Below, one piece after another: positions 56,227-64,000 of a stretch of 64,000 nucleotides of DNA. How positions within the stretch are numbered: position 1 is the first letter of the stretch; each line of letters starts with the position of its first letter. This stretch comes from Devosia nanyangense (GTDB taxonomy: Bacteria > Pseudomonadota > Alphaproteobacteria > Rhizobiales > Devosiaceae): the NCBI GenBank assembly GCA_016213505.1, contig JACRAF010000025.1:1-64000 (forward strand), read 5' to 3'. Under the pieces are notes generated by a model, which was not told the origin of the DNA, searched no databases, and was given only the letters and a program-made list of their open reading frames with translations. Position numbers and translations under genes: made by a program.

Positions 56227-58555
56227 CGGTGTAGCGAGCGCCGCTCGATGTCTGCCAACCGAGCGACGCGCGCCCAAACACGACACCTTCGGCCGCTTCG
56301 ACCGGGATGGCGTTGTCCGATGCGCTACTAACGGCATAGTTGCCCGAGGGCAGGTCGAGGGTGAGCGGTCCGGACGCACCGCTAACGATGGAGGCCCGAT
56401 CGAAACGGCCCTGTCGCCAGCTGACACTAACCCGGTGGCCACCGCGGCAGCGTATGTCGGTGATGGATCCGTCGGTCCAACTGGGCGGCAGTGCTTTCAT
56501 CAGACTAATGGCCCCTGCGTGGCTCTGGACGACGAGTTCAGTCAGGCCGGCGACGGCGCCGAAATTGCCGTCGATCTGGAAGACGTTCCCGCCTGGCCAG
56601 TCGGTGAGCGGATGGAGAACCAGCAGTGAACGGGACGTAAGCCGGTCGAGGAGGCTTGCGATGGAGCGGCTGGCGAGCGCGTGGTCGCCGAGGCGCGCCG
56701 CAAGGCAGAGGACCCACGCTTGGCTCCACCCCGTGTAACCTGTGCCGTTATCGAGTCGGAGATAGAGCGCCCGGCGGGCGGCCTCGAAGGCACCGGGCGT
56801 GCCGGTCTCGGTGATGCGGATGCCGGGATAGAGGCCATAGAGGTGCGACAGGTGACGGTGGCCAAACTCGGCGGGCGTCTTGTCGTCGTCCCACTCGAGC
56901 AGTGTGCCGTTCGCGCCGATGATCGGGAGGCGAAGCCGCCCGAGCGCCTGGCGAGCGCGGGCAGCCAACGGATCGTCGGCGAGCGCGACATAGCTTTGCA
57001 ATACCTCGCGGATCAGTTCCTGATCCATGGCCGCGCCCCGGGTAATGGCGACGGCGGTACCGCCGACGATGAAGCTGTGCTCGGGCGACGTTGACGGGCT
57101 GGCGACGAGCGCGCCGTCGTCGTCCTCGACCAGCATGTCAAGGGCGAAGGCGGCGGCGGCGCGGAAAACCGGAAGCGCGGTATCGGCGGTGAAGCTTGGT
57201 CCGGCGCTGCCGTAGTCGATGTGGTGCTGGACATGCGCGGCCATCCAATAGAGGCCGGACGGCCAGTTGGACCACTGCGGAATACCGGGCACCGGTGCAG
57301 TGAACCGCCAGAGGTCGGCGTTGTGGTGCGCGGCTGCCCCCGCGGCCCCATAGTAGCGGCGAGCGGTGGCGGCACCGGCCGCGGCAAGCTCGCGGGTCAA
57401 TGTGAACATCGGCTGGTGCAAGTCAGCGAGCCCGGCGGACTCCGCCGGCCAGTAGTTCATTTGCGTGTTGATGTTGATGGTGTAGTTCGAGCTCCACGCG
57501 GGACGAACGTCGACGTTCCAGATGCCCTGGAGGTTGGCCGCCTCGGTGCCGGGACGGGAGCTCGAGATCAGCAGGTAGCGGCCGAAGTGAAAGAGCAGCT
57601 CGTCGCGCGCGGGGTCGGCGCCATCGATGGCGGGTGAGCCGCTGAGGTCGAGATCGACGCGATCGAAGAAGCTTCGATAGTCGTCGCGATGGCGCCGGCG
57701 GAGCGTCTCAGTACTCGCGGCGAGCGCAGCCACCACGCGTGACTTCGCCTCGGCGGCGAGGGCAGCAAGATCGGCGCTCGGGCGCTTGTCGTGGCCGCGA
57801 AAGCCCGAGGCGGCAGAGGCTATCAGGCGCAGTCCACCGGCCGGGTCGCGAGCAAGGGCCGCGACGACAGCATAGCCCATACCAGCGGCGATGGAGCCAT
57901 CGGTATCAACAGCGTCTTCGGCATACGTCACCGGCTTCTGATTTTCGATGTAGTTGGGCACGACCTCGACCGGGACGCGGGCGGCGGCGGTGAGCCAGCG
58001 AACGCCGGCCTCCTCTGTGTTCGTGATCTGGGTGCGAGGATGGGGCGAGCGAAAGTCGAGGCCCGCGTGGGGAAGGCCGCGCACACCCGATCCGGTGGCC
58101 AGTGCGACCAGGACGCCATCGGGACTGGACACGAAACTATCAAACCGTATGCTGCCCATCGCTGTGTCGTAGGCCGAACTTGCCACTGCCTCGGAAAGAT
58201 CGAGACGGCGTGTGTAATTCATCGCGCCGTCGCTATCAGTATAGGTAAGCTCGATAGCACCGAGCGGCTGGTAAGAATGGGTCCAGCGCTTGCCCTGCAT
58301 GCGACGGCCGATTTCATCGGCACGGAGGTAGTCGCGGGCCTGGATCGCGGCGCGAAGTTCCCCCAGCAGAAGCGCGGGGGACTCGCCCTCCTCGGGCACC
58401 AGCGGACCACCCGACCAGACGGTATCGAGATTGAGGTCGAGGCGCTCCGTGCCGATGCCGCCATTGAGGGTCGCGCCGAGCCAGCCATTTCCGATGAGAT
58501 AACTGTCGATGAATCCGCCGGCAGGCGTATCGAGGTCGAGGCAATAGCGGGGCAT
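56204..58555 (-). CDS. GH95 alpha-L-fucosidase
   Basis: A 783-residue protein of glycoside hydrolase family 95, which removes terminal alpha-1,2-linked fucose (some act on galactose). Family marks: N-terminal ERLDLNLDTVWSGG-like LDLNLDTVWSGGP, NYTININTQMNYWPAE with the catalytic Asn pair, GTLLEWDDDK with the catalytic Glu, HRHLSHLYGLYPG and VFQIDGNFGAVAG with Asp. No signal peptide, so it is intracellular. It is the last gene of a sugar-uptake locus and its 3' end abuts the decayed integrase. Confidence 0.92.
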   Translation of the reverse strand: MPRYCLDLDTPAGGFIDSYLIGNGWLGATLNGGIGTERLDLNLDTVWSGGPLVPEEGESPALLLGELRAAIQARDYLRADEIGRRMQGKRWTHSYQPLGAIELTYTDSDGAMNYTRRLDLSEAVASSAYDTAMGSIRFDSFVSSPDGVLVALATGSGVRGLPHAGLDFRSPHPRTQITNTEEAGVRWLTAAARVPVEVVPNYIENQKPVTYAEDAVDTDGSIAAGMGYAVVAALARDPAGGLRLIASAASGFRGHDKRPSADLAALAAEAKSRVVAALAASTETLRRRHRDDYRSFFDRVDLDLSGSPAIDGADPARDELLFHFGRYLLISSSRPGTEAANLQGIWNVDVRPAWSSNYTININTQMNYWPAESAGLADLHQPMFTLTRELAAAGAATARRYYGAAGAAAHHNADLWRFTAPVPGIPQWSNWPSGLYWMAAHVQHHIDYGSAGPSFTADTALPVFRAAAAFALDMLVEDDDGALVASPSTSPEHSFIVGGTAVAITRGAAMDQELIREVLQSYVALADDPLAARARQALGRLRLPIIGANGTLLEWDDDKTPAEFGHRHLSHLYGLYPGIRITETGTPGAFEAARRALYLRLDNGTGYTGWSQAWVLCLAARLGDHALASRSIASLLDRLTSRSLLVLHPLTDWPGGNVFQIDGNFGAVAGLTELVVQSHAGAISLMKALPPSWTDGSITDIRCRGGHRVSVSWRQGRFDRASIVSGASGPLTLDLPSGNYAVSSASDNAIPVEAAEGVVFGRASLGWQTSSGARYTVTARSAI

Positions 58556-58605
58556 CGGAAAAACCCAGGTTGGAGCTTGGGGCGCCGGGCGCGGTTACCG
58601 GGCGC

Positions 58606-59646
58606 CTAGGAGGCTGAATAGCGGCGGGTCGAGCCGCGAAGGATGATGTCGCAATCCAGTGTGATCGTGTTGGGGGCGTGCGCGTCGCTGCGATCGGAGA
58701 GCCGCGTCATCAGTATCGAGTTGATGGTCTCGGCGATCTTGGCGACTGGCTGGGCGATGGCAGTGATGCCGCTTTCGTGCAGACGGAATAGCGGCACATC
58801 GTCGAAGCTGATGAACGAAATGTCGTCGGGTACTTTAAGCCCCCGCTCCTTGATCCGACGCAGCGCACCAACGGCGATGTTGTAGTTGCAGCAGTAGAGC
58901 GCGGTCGGCGGATCCGGCAGAGTGAGAAGCTGCAGCATTCCGGAATAGGCTTCGTTCTCGCTCCAATGAGAGTCGAGGACGTAGTCGGGATTGATCTCCA
59001 GGCCGCGGCTGATCAGAGCCTGACGATATCCTTCGTAGCGTTCACGACCGGCGAAGACCTTGGTGTCGCCAGTAAGGACCGCGACCTTTGTGTGACCAAT
59101 GTCGAGCAAGTGGCAAACGGCACGGAAACTGGCCGCGCGGTTCTCAACGAAAACACGGTCGGCCGCCGGTCCGTCGGCGTCGTTGTCGTAGAAGATGACC
59201 GGTGTACCGGACTCGACGAACTCCTGGATACGATCGGCAGCGTCGGAGCGACCGTCCATGATGAGGCAATCGACACGATGGGAGTCGAAAAAGTCCAGCA
59301 GGTCGAGCACCGACGCGCTGTCGTCGTTGTGACAATATGTGAGAAGCGCACGCCCCTGTTGACGCATCAATCGGCTCAGATGCTCCAGAACGGCCGCGTG
59401 GAACTCGCTGATGTTGGGCACCATGAACCCGACCGTGTTGGTGAGTTCCGATTTCATAGCCGCTGCGAGCGCATTGCGGCGGTAGCCGAGCTGGTGAATC
59501 GCTTGCGCGATTTGGGTGCGGTTGCCGACGCGGACAGGCTGGCCGTTGAGATAGCGCGAGACTGTCCCTATCGCCACGCCCGCCCGATCAGCCACTTCTA
59601 CGATGGTCGGCTGCCGCTTGCCCTTGCTGTCGTCGGCATCATTCAT
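58606..59646 (-). CDS. LacI-family transcriptional regulator
   Basis: A 346-residue protein with an N-terminal HTH (TIVEVADRAGVAIGTVSRYL) and a periplasmic-binding-type sensor domain with IFYDNDADG and a FISFDDVPLFRL segment. LacI proteins bind a palindromic operator until a sugar or glycoside releases them. It lies between the GH151-like and GH95 genes and probably controls the transport and hydrolase genes around it. Overlap with the GH151-like stop is four bases (ATGA). Confidence 0.93.
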   Translation of the reverse strand: MNDADDSKGKRQPTIVEVADRAGVAIGTVSRYLNGQPVRVGNRTQIAQAIHQLGYRRNALAAAMKSELTNTVGFMVPNISEFHAAVLEHLSRLMRQQGRALLTYCHNDDSASVLDLLDFFDSHRVDCLIMDGRSDAADRIQEFVESGTPVIFYDNDADGPAADRVFVENRAASFRAVCHLLDIGHTKVAVLTGDTKVFAGRERYEGYRQALISRGLEINPDYVLDSHWSENEAYSGMLQLLTLPDPPTALYCCNYNIAVGALRRIKERGLKVPDDISFISFDDVPLFRLHESGITAIAQPVAKIAETINSILMTRLSDRSDAHAPNTITLDCDIILRGSTRRYSAS

Positions 59647-61694
59647 GCCGTGCCTTCGAAAACGACCGCCGAATGGATGCGGAGGCCGGGAATGGTGATC
59701 TCGGCGCGGCCATCGGCATAGGTGAAGGGCACCGCTTCGCCGGTCATGGCATCGTAGACACGCGAGGGTGGCGTCGCGAGGCGTACGCTGGTCGTGACAG
59801 GGCCGAGTGCGGGAATGTCTTCGATCATCTCCATCACCCGCACCCCTCCTTCGCCGTTCGGCACGGCTTTGCCCCTGATCTGCGGCGCGCCGTAGAGAAG
59901 GTGCAGAATATGCCTGCTTTGCTCGTCCTGCCGCGTCAGAGTGGCTCGGCCGGACGACGGCAGATCGGTAATGATCGCGGGATTGGGAAGCAAGCGCGAG
60001 ATCAGCCCGCGAACCATGTATTTGTACAGCGGCTGACCCATCGCGTGGTAGATCGTGAAGATCGGGAACGCGATGTAGCCCACGGAGCCGGTGGCAGTGA
60101 CGGCAGCCCCGAGCGGCGCGCTGTTGGGATCGTCCGGCGTGTGCTGATGCGAGCTGAAATGCGCGTAGCTGCGGTTGAAGTAAGGGGGGACGATCTCGGC
60201 GAGTACGTCCGCGCCCGTGGCCGTGATGGCTTCACCCCTGCCGTACATGACGAACGGCGTATCGGTCATTGCGGCATCGAGCGCGGCACCGGCGCGGACG
60301 TAGGACGGGTTGAAGGCGACCGGCGGACCATTGCTCCGAATGCCCGCATCGACCGCGAAAGTGCCATCGCCGTTGAGCGCTGATGTGCCTGTGAGAAGCA
60401 GCTTGCCGCCCTGCGCCAGGTAGCCTTTGAAACGTGCGGCGAGATCGGAATCGACCGGGATCTCATCGGGCAGGATGATGAGCCGGTAGGCCTCGAACTT
60501 CGCGCTGGGGTCGATGACGTCGAAGGGGAGTTTGAGCTCCTGCAGCGCCTGCGCGGCGCCGTCGTCGGCATCGGAATTGCGGGCCCCGATCGGATGGAAG
60601 TATTCGGCCGCGAGGATCGCAATGTCACTCACCTGGGTCGCGCGTTCGAGATAGGGCTCGAGCCTTTCGACGCGGCGATAGGCGGGGCCGACCGACGCGT
60701 AGGTGTCGGCGTTGATGCGTCCATCGGGATGCAGCTGGTCACCCACGAGGCATTTGGAGCCGAGCGCCACCATCTGGGCCGCTTCGAACTCGAGCGCGTC
60801 GGGATGCTTGAAGCCGCCGAACTCGCCCCAACTGGTGTGGAACTTGCCGGTATGCGAGACGAAGTCGAGGCCGAGCGTCGCCGCATAACGTGCGCTCGAG
60901 GGGAAGTGATCGTAGCCCCAGCCGCCGGTCGGCAGGCTTTCGAGCTCGAGATGGCTGTAGGTCGAGAAGCGCTTCGGCCCCTGCTTATGGATGTGGCCGC
61001 AGTTGTAGAAGATGCGGGCGCCGGGGAATTCGGCCCGGAGCGCAGCACTCATCTCCTGGCGGAAGCGCTCGTTGACCCACTCGTCGTTCTTGAGCCGGTC
61101 GGCCGGCTTTTCGGGGTCGAGGCCGTGCTCCTGCATGGTGCGGATTCATTCGGGGCAGACGCAATCGGGCGTGGTGATGATATCAAAGAAGATGCCGGGC
61201 GTGTCGTAGTTGCGCAGTACCTCGCGCGCCTGTTCCAGCAGCTCGTCGCGATACGCTTTGTGATTGAGGCAGAGCGTGTGCCAGGCGGGACTGAGCTGCT
61301 TGGCGGTCGAGGGATCGTTCGGTGTCGCCCGATGATAGCGGTTGGTGGCGCTCATGACGCGCCATTCTGGATGGATGCGTGCGTTGCGCTCGTCCCACTG
61401 CACCGAGATGTAGATGGGGCATTCGATATCGGCCGCGGTCAGCGCCCTGACCATGTCACCCATAAGGTCCGGCCGGGCCAGCTGCGGATGCGGCGCACCG
61501 ACCTTGGTGGGGTAGTAGGACCAGCCGTGATGGCACTTGGCGAAGATGGTGATGGAATCAACGCTGGCCTTCCTGAGCGTGCCGACGAACTCGTCCGCGT
61601 CGAAGGCCGCGCCGACGCCGGGGACGTGTTCGGACGTGTGAAAATCCAGGTGGATCTGGCGGTAGCGAAGAGGCTTATTGGTCGAGACAGGCAT
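59643..61694 (-). pseudogene. GH151-like (GHL6 + trimerisation domain) hydrolase with in-frame TGA
   Basis: The 61694-61146 frame (182 residues: RQIHLDFHTSEHVPGVG, IFAKCHHGWSYYPTKVG) and the 61136-59643 frame (497 residues: GRIFYNCGHIHKQGPKR-like RIFYNCGHIHKQGPKRFS, WGEFGGFKHP, HLHPDGRINADTY-like DQLHPDGRINADTY) are the same reading frame. One TGA at 61148-61146 divides them, reading CVCPE-stop-IRTMQEHGLDPE. Relatives, as I recall, read CxCPxC here, so the stop takes a Cys place. GH151 and related proteins act on alpha-L-fucosides. Nonsense mutation, sequencing error or selenocysteine are all possible. Confidence 0.75.
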
Positions 61695-61696
61695 GG

Positions 61697-62518
61697 TTAT
61701 TCCTTATTGCCGGTTCGGGACTCGGCGCCGGCTGCGAACTGACGCTGGAAGATGAGGAAGACGGTCAGCGGCACGATCGTCGTGATGATCGCGGCAACTG
61801 ACTGGAGATCCCAATTGAGTTCGTATGTGCCGTTGATGCGCGCGAGGATCACGGGCATGGGCACGTATGTCCGGAGGTAGAGCATGGGCAGAAGAAGGGC
61901 GTTCCAGGTCCACAAGAACTGCAAGATGCCCACGGCGAACACCGAGCTCAGGCTGTTGGGCAGCACGATGTGCACGAAGCTCTGGATCGGGCCACAGCCA
62001 TCGATGCGCGAGGCTTCGACGAGCTCGGTCGGGAAGTCTTCGAGGAAGTTCTTCACGAGGAAGATCGACCAGGCAAAGCTCAGCCCGATGTAGGGGATGA
62101 GAACGGCGAGGAAGTTGTCGATGAGGCCGATGTCGCGCCAGAGCTGAAACAGCGGGATGATCACAACCTGCTGCGGCAGCACAAAGGCGTTGATGATGAT
62201 GATCAGCAGGAGCCGGCGGGATGGGAACTTGAGGAAGTGGAACGCATAGGCCGCCGCGGGCGTAAGCAGCATGGTGCCCAGAGTTCCAAGGCCCGCGAGA
62301 ATGGCGGTGGTGACGAAGGCCGGGGCGAGCGGATAGGCCTCCCACACGCGTTGCCAGGCGCTGAAGGTGAGTGTGAAGCTATCGAGCCGCCACCAGCCGC
62401 GAGAGGTTTCGGCAAGCGGGCGGATCGACGTCATGACGATGCCGACGATCGGGATGATCCAGATGAAGGCTACAACCGCGACGATGATGGTGGGCCAGCG
62501 TGGCGCGCGTCCGATCAT
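61697..62518 (-). CDS. ABC sugar permease, MalG-like
   Basis: A 273-residue inner membrane permease with about six transmembrane segments and the EAA-type loop ELVEASRIDGCGPIQSFVHI (contacts the ATPase). It forms, with the upstream permease, the channel of a CUT1 carbohydrate importer. It overlaps the MalF-like gene by four bases and is followed two bases later by the GH151-like gene. No ATPase gene is seen in the window; a shared MsiK/UgpC-like ATPase may serve. Confidence 0.92.
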   Translation of the reverse strand: MIGRAPRWPTIIVAVVAFIWIIPIVGIVMTSIRPLAETSRGWWRLDSFTLTFSAWQRVWEAYPLAPAFVTTAILAGLGTLGTMLLTPAAAYAFHFLKFPSRRLLLIIIINAFVLPQQVVIIPLFQLWRDIGLIDNFLAVLIPYIGLSFAWSIFLVKNFLEDFPTELVEASRIDGCGPIQSFVHIVLPNSLSSVFAVGILQFLWTWNALLLPMLYLRTYVPMPVILARINGTYELNWDLQSVAAIITTIVPLTVFLIFQRQFAAGAESRTGNKE

Positions 62519-63477
62519 CGTGCACCTGCCGTTCGCTGGATGATGGCGGGGATCGAGACGAAGAGCACGGCGACGAGTAGAATGACCGTGGCCGCGGCGC
62601 CATAGCCCAATTTGAATTGAGTCATCGACTCCCTGTACATGAAGTAGCCGACTGTTTCGGTTGACCGGACGGGACCGCCGCCGGTCAGAATGTAGATGAT
62701 GTCGAAGGCTCTGAGCGCTCCGAGAAGATTGATGAAGATGGAAACACGCACGCCGGGCATCGAGAGCGGCATCATGATGTTGCGCATGACCTGGCCGTGG
62801 GTCGCGCCATCGATGTAGGCCGCCTCGAACAGAGATTTCGGAATGGCCTGAACGGCGGCAAAACACAGCATCAGCGGCAGGCCAACACCCCCCCAGGACG
62901 CCGCGACGATCAAGACCCAGAGGCCTGTGCGTGGATCGCCAAGCCAAGGCTGCGCAAATCCGGGTTGAAAGAGGCCAATGACGGCATTGAGCAGTCCACC
63001 GGAGTCGGGCCGCAGAATGCCGATCCACATATAACCCGCGACGGCCTCCGAGATACCAAAAGCCGCGAAGATCATGACGCGGAAGGGCAACGTGTGTCGA
63101 GGCGAGAAGGCGCTGAGCATGGCGAGCAGCCAGCCGAGACCGACAGAGATCGCCGTGGTGCTCAGCGTGAAAATCAAGGTCGTCGAGAGCGTATTGCGAA
63201 ATGCCGGATCGGTGAACAGCTTCACATAATTGCCCAGACCAACATATTTCGGTCTGCCCAGGCCCTTGATGTCAAAGAAGCTCAGCCGAATCGTTTCGAT
63301 CAGGGGGAAGACCACCGCGATCCCGAACAGAATCAGGACGGGGGCAATCAGCAGCCAGGCCGCGGGCCAGTCCCTGACCCTCCAGCCAGTGGCGAGCAGC
63401 GCATGCCGCTCGCCACCGGGCCGGGAGGAGAACTTGGTGCGCGAGCCCGCCGCATCACTTGCGACGGTCTCTTGCAT
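62515..63477 (-). CDS. ABC sugar permease, MalF/UgpA-like
   Basis: A 320-residue inner membrane permease. After a cytoplasmic N terminus of about 30 residues come six transmembrane segments and the EAA loop IPKSLFEAAYIDGATHGQVM. It pairs with the MalG-like permease. The gene follows the substrate-binding protein by one base. The substrate is inferred to be a fucosylated glycan or fucoside because of the hydrolases. Confidence 0.92.
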   Translation of the reverse strand: MQETVASDAAGSRTKFSSRPGGERHALLATGWRVRDWPAAWLLIAPVLILFGIAVVFPLIETIRLSFFDIKGLGRPKYVGLGNYVKLFTDPAFRNTLSTTLIFTLSTTAISVGLGWLLAMLSAFSPRHTLPFRVMIFAAFGISEAVAGYMWIGILRPDSGGLLNAVIGLFQPGFAQPWLGDPRTGLWVLIVAASWGGVGLPLMLCFAAVQAIPKSLFEAAYIDGATHGQVMRNIMMPLSMPGVRVSIFINLLGALRAFDIIYILTGGGPVRSTETVGYFMYRESMTQFKLGYGAAATVILLVAVLFVSIPAIIQRTAGAR

Positions 63478-63478
63478 C

Positions 63479-64000
63479 TCAGTACAATTCCTGCGCCTTC
63501 GCCTCGATCGCGGCGGTCACCGTATCGATCGTTGCATCGGACGGGTCCTGAAGGAATTTCTGAAGCTGCACGCGATACTCATCGACGAGGTCGCCCGGCA
63601 GCAGGTCGCCGAGAACGAACTGCACCTTGGACTGCGCGACGGCTGCCGTCGCCACCTGCTGCACCGGCCCGAGCATTGATGGATCGGCGTTCTTGCTGGG
63701 GGAGGCGTAGCCGTAGCCGGCGAGGATCTTGGCCGCGTCGGCGCTGACCATGTAGACGAGGAAGGCATCGGCGGCCGAGGGATTTGCGCCGTTGGTGGTC
63801 GCCAATACTTCCTTGGCGTCGACGCTCGACGTGTCGTCGTGTCCCAGGCCCAGGGCGGGGAACTGGAAGATCGAGTAGTCGACGCCTTCGTTCAGCTTGT
63901 AGTCGTTGCGAGCGCGGGAGTTCATCCACATGCCGATCAGCAGATAGTTCGCGGCGTCAGCGGTGAATATCTGATCGGCGGAGTAGTCCCAGTCGCCGGC
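63479..64000 (-). CDS. ABC sugar substrate-binding protein (3' part only)
   Basis: The window ends inside this gene; 174 C-terminal residues are visible, from AGDWDYSADQIFTADAANYL through the ATNGANPSAADAFLVYMVSAD segment to AKAQELY. These match family 1 solute-binding proteins (MalE/UgpB-like) in their C-terminal lobe. The protein works in the periplasm and delivers sugars to the two permeases downstream. The signal peptide and start lie beyond 64000. Confidence 0.85.
   Translation of the reverse strand, partial: AGDWDYSADQIFTADAANYLLIGMWMNSRARNDYKLNEGVDYSIFQFPALGLGHDDTSSVDAKEVLATTNGANPSAADAFLVYMVSADAAKILAGYGYASPSKNADPSMLGPVQQVATAAVAQSKVQFVLGDLLPGDLVDEYRVQLQKFLQDPSDATIDTVTAAIEAKAQELY

Overview
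The window is GC-rich DNA from an alphaproteobacterium, probably Hyphomicrobiales and possibly Devosia-like. That placement is inferred from gene families and base composition, not from a marker gene. It holds host DNA, one complete integrated siphovirus-type prophage of about 52.6 kb, and host DNA again. The prophage sits in tRNA-Thr(GGT): a 56-bp direct repeat covering the 3' part of the tRNA occurs at 3220-3275 (attL, tRNA intact) and 55814-55869 (attR), with a tyrosine integrase beside attR.

Left host flank (1-3275): a leftward cluster with a Mur-ligase-family gene, a 51-residue protein overlapping it by TGATG, and murA, followed by the rightward tRNA-Thr. Right host flank (55870-64000): a decayed integrase fragment from an older element, then a leftward carbohydrate locus with a binding protein (cut by the window edge), two ABC permeases, a GH151-like hydrolase with an in-frame TGA, a LacI regulator and a GH95 alpha-L-fucosidase. 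This looks like a fucoside uptake and degradation operon.

Prophage layout. 3.4-9.0 kb is a cargo region with a membrane acyltransferase, a methyltransferase-like protein and a 967-residue protein with three glycosyltransferase domains, a good candidate for lysogenic conversion of the cell surface. 9.2-34.0 kb is the leftward late operon: small and large terminase, gpW-like protein, portal, S49 protease with internal scaffold start, gpD-like decoration protein, E-type capsid, head-tail proteins, tail tube, gpG/gpGT with a textbook -1 slippery site, tape measure, DUF1833, NlpC/P60, gpJ-like protein, two fibre proteins with signal peptides, peptidase-type endolysin and small membrane or lysis proteins. 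A lipoprotein cargo gene (12.6 kb) is read the other way. 34.3-35.4 kb holds a phage NusG/RfaH-like factor and a cluster of GCGAGGGT repeats, probably a control or origin region. 35.4-50.8 kb is the leftward replication and DNA-modification operon: P4-type helicase, zinc-finger primase/toprim protein, small overlapping genes, a helicase-methylase fusion with a frameshift, a DUF5131 protein, a phage sliding clamp, an m5C methylase with repeated target domain, and a ParB-like protein. 51-55.8 kb is the immunity and integration region: Cro-like gene, LexA/CI-type repressor, WYL-TerB-like cargo protein, palindromic operators shared by the two early promoters, small genes, excisionase and integrase.

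The most unusual feature is a family of about 20 copies of a roughly 65-75 bp palindromic element, found by eye only between 12.5 and 51.05 kb, all inside the prophage. Full-length copies appear free of stop codons in all six frames. Copies lie between genes, form gene ends, and sit in frame inside an NlpC/P60 protein, a primase, a helicase-methylase and a ParB-like protein. This resembles the Rickettsia palindromic elements, but in a prophage.
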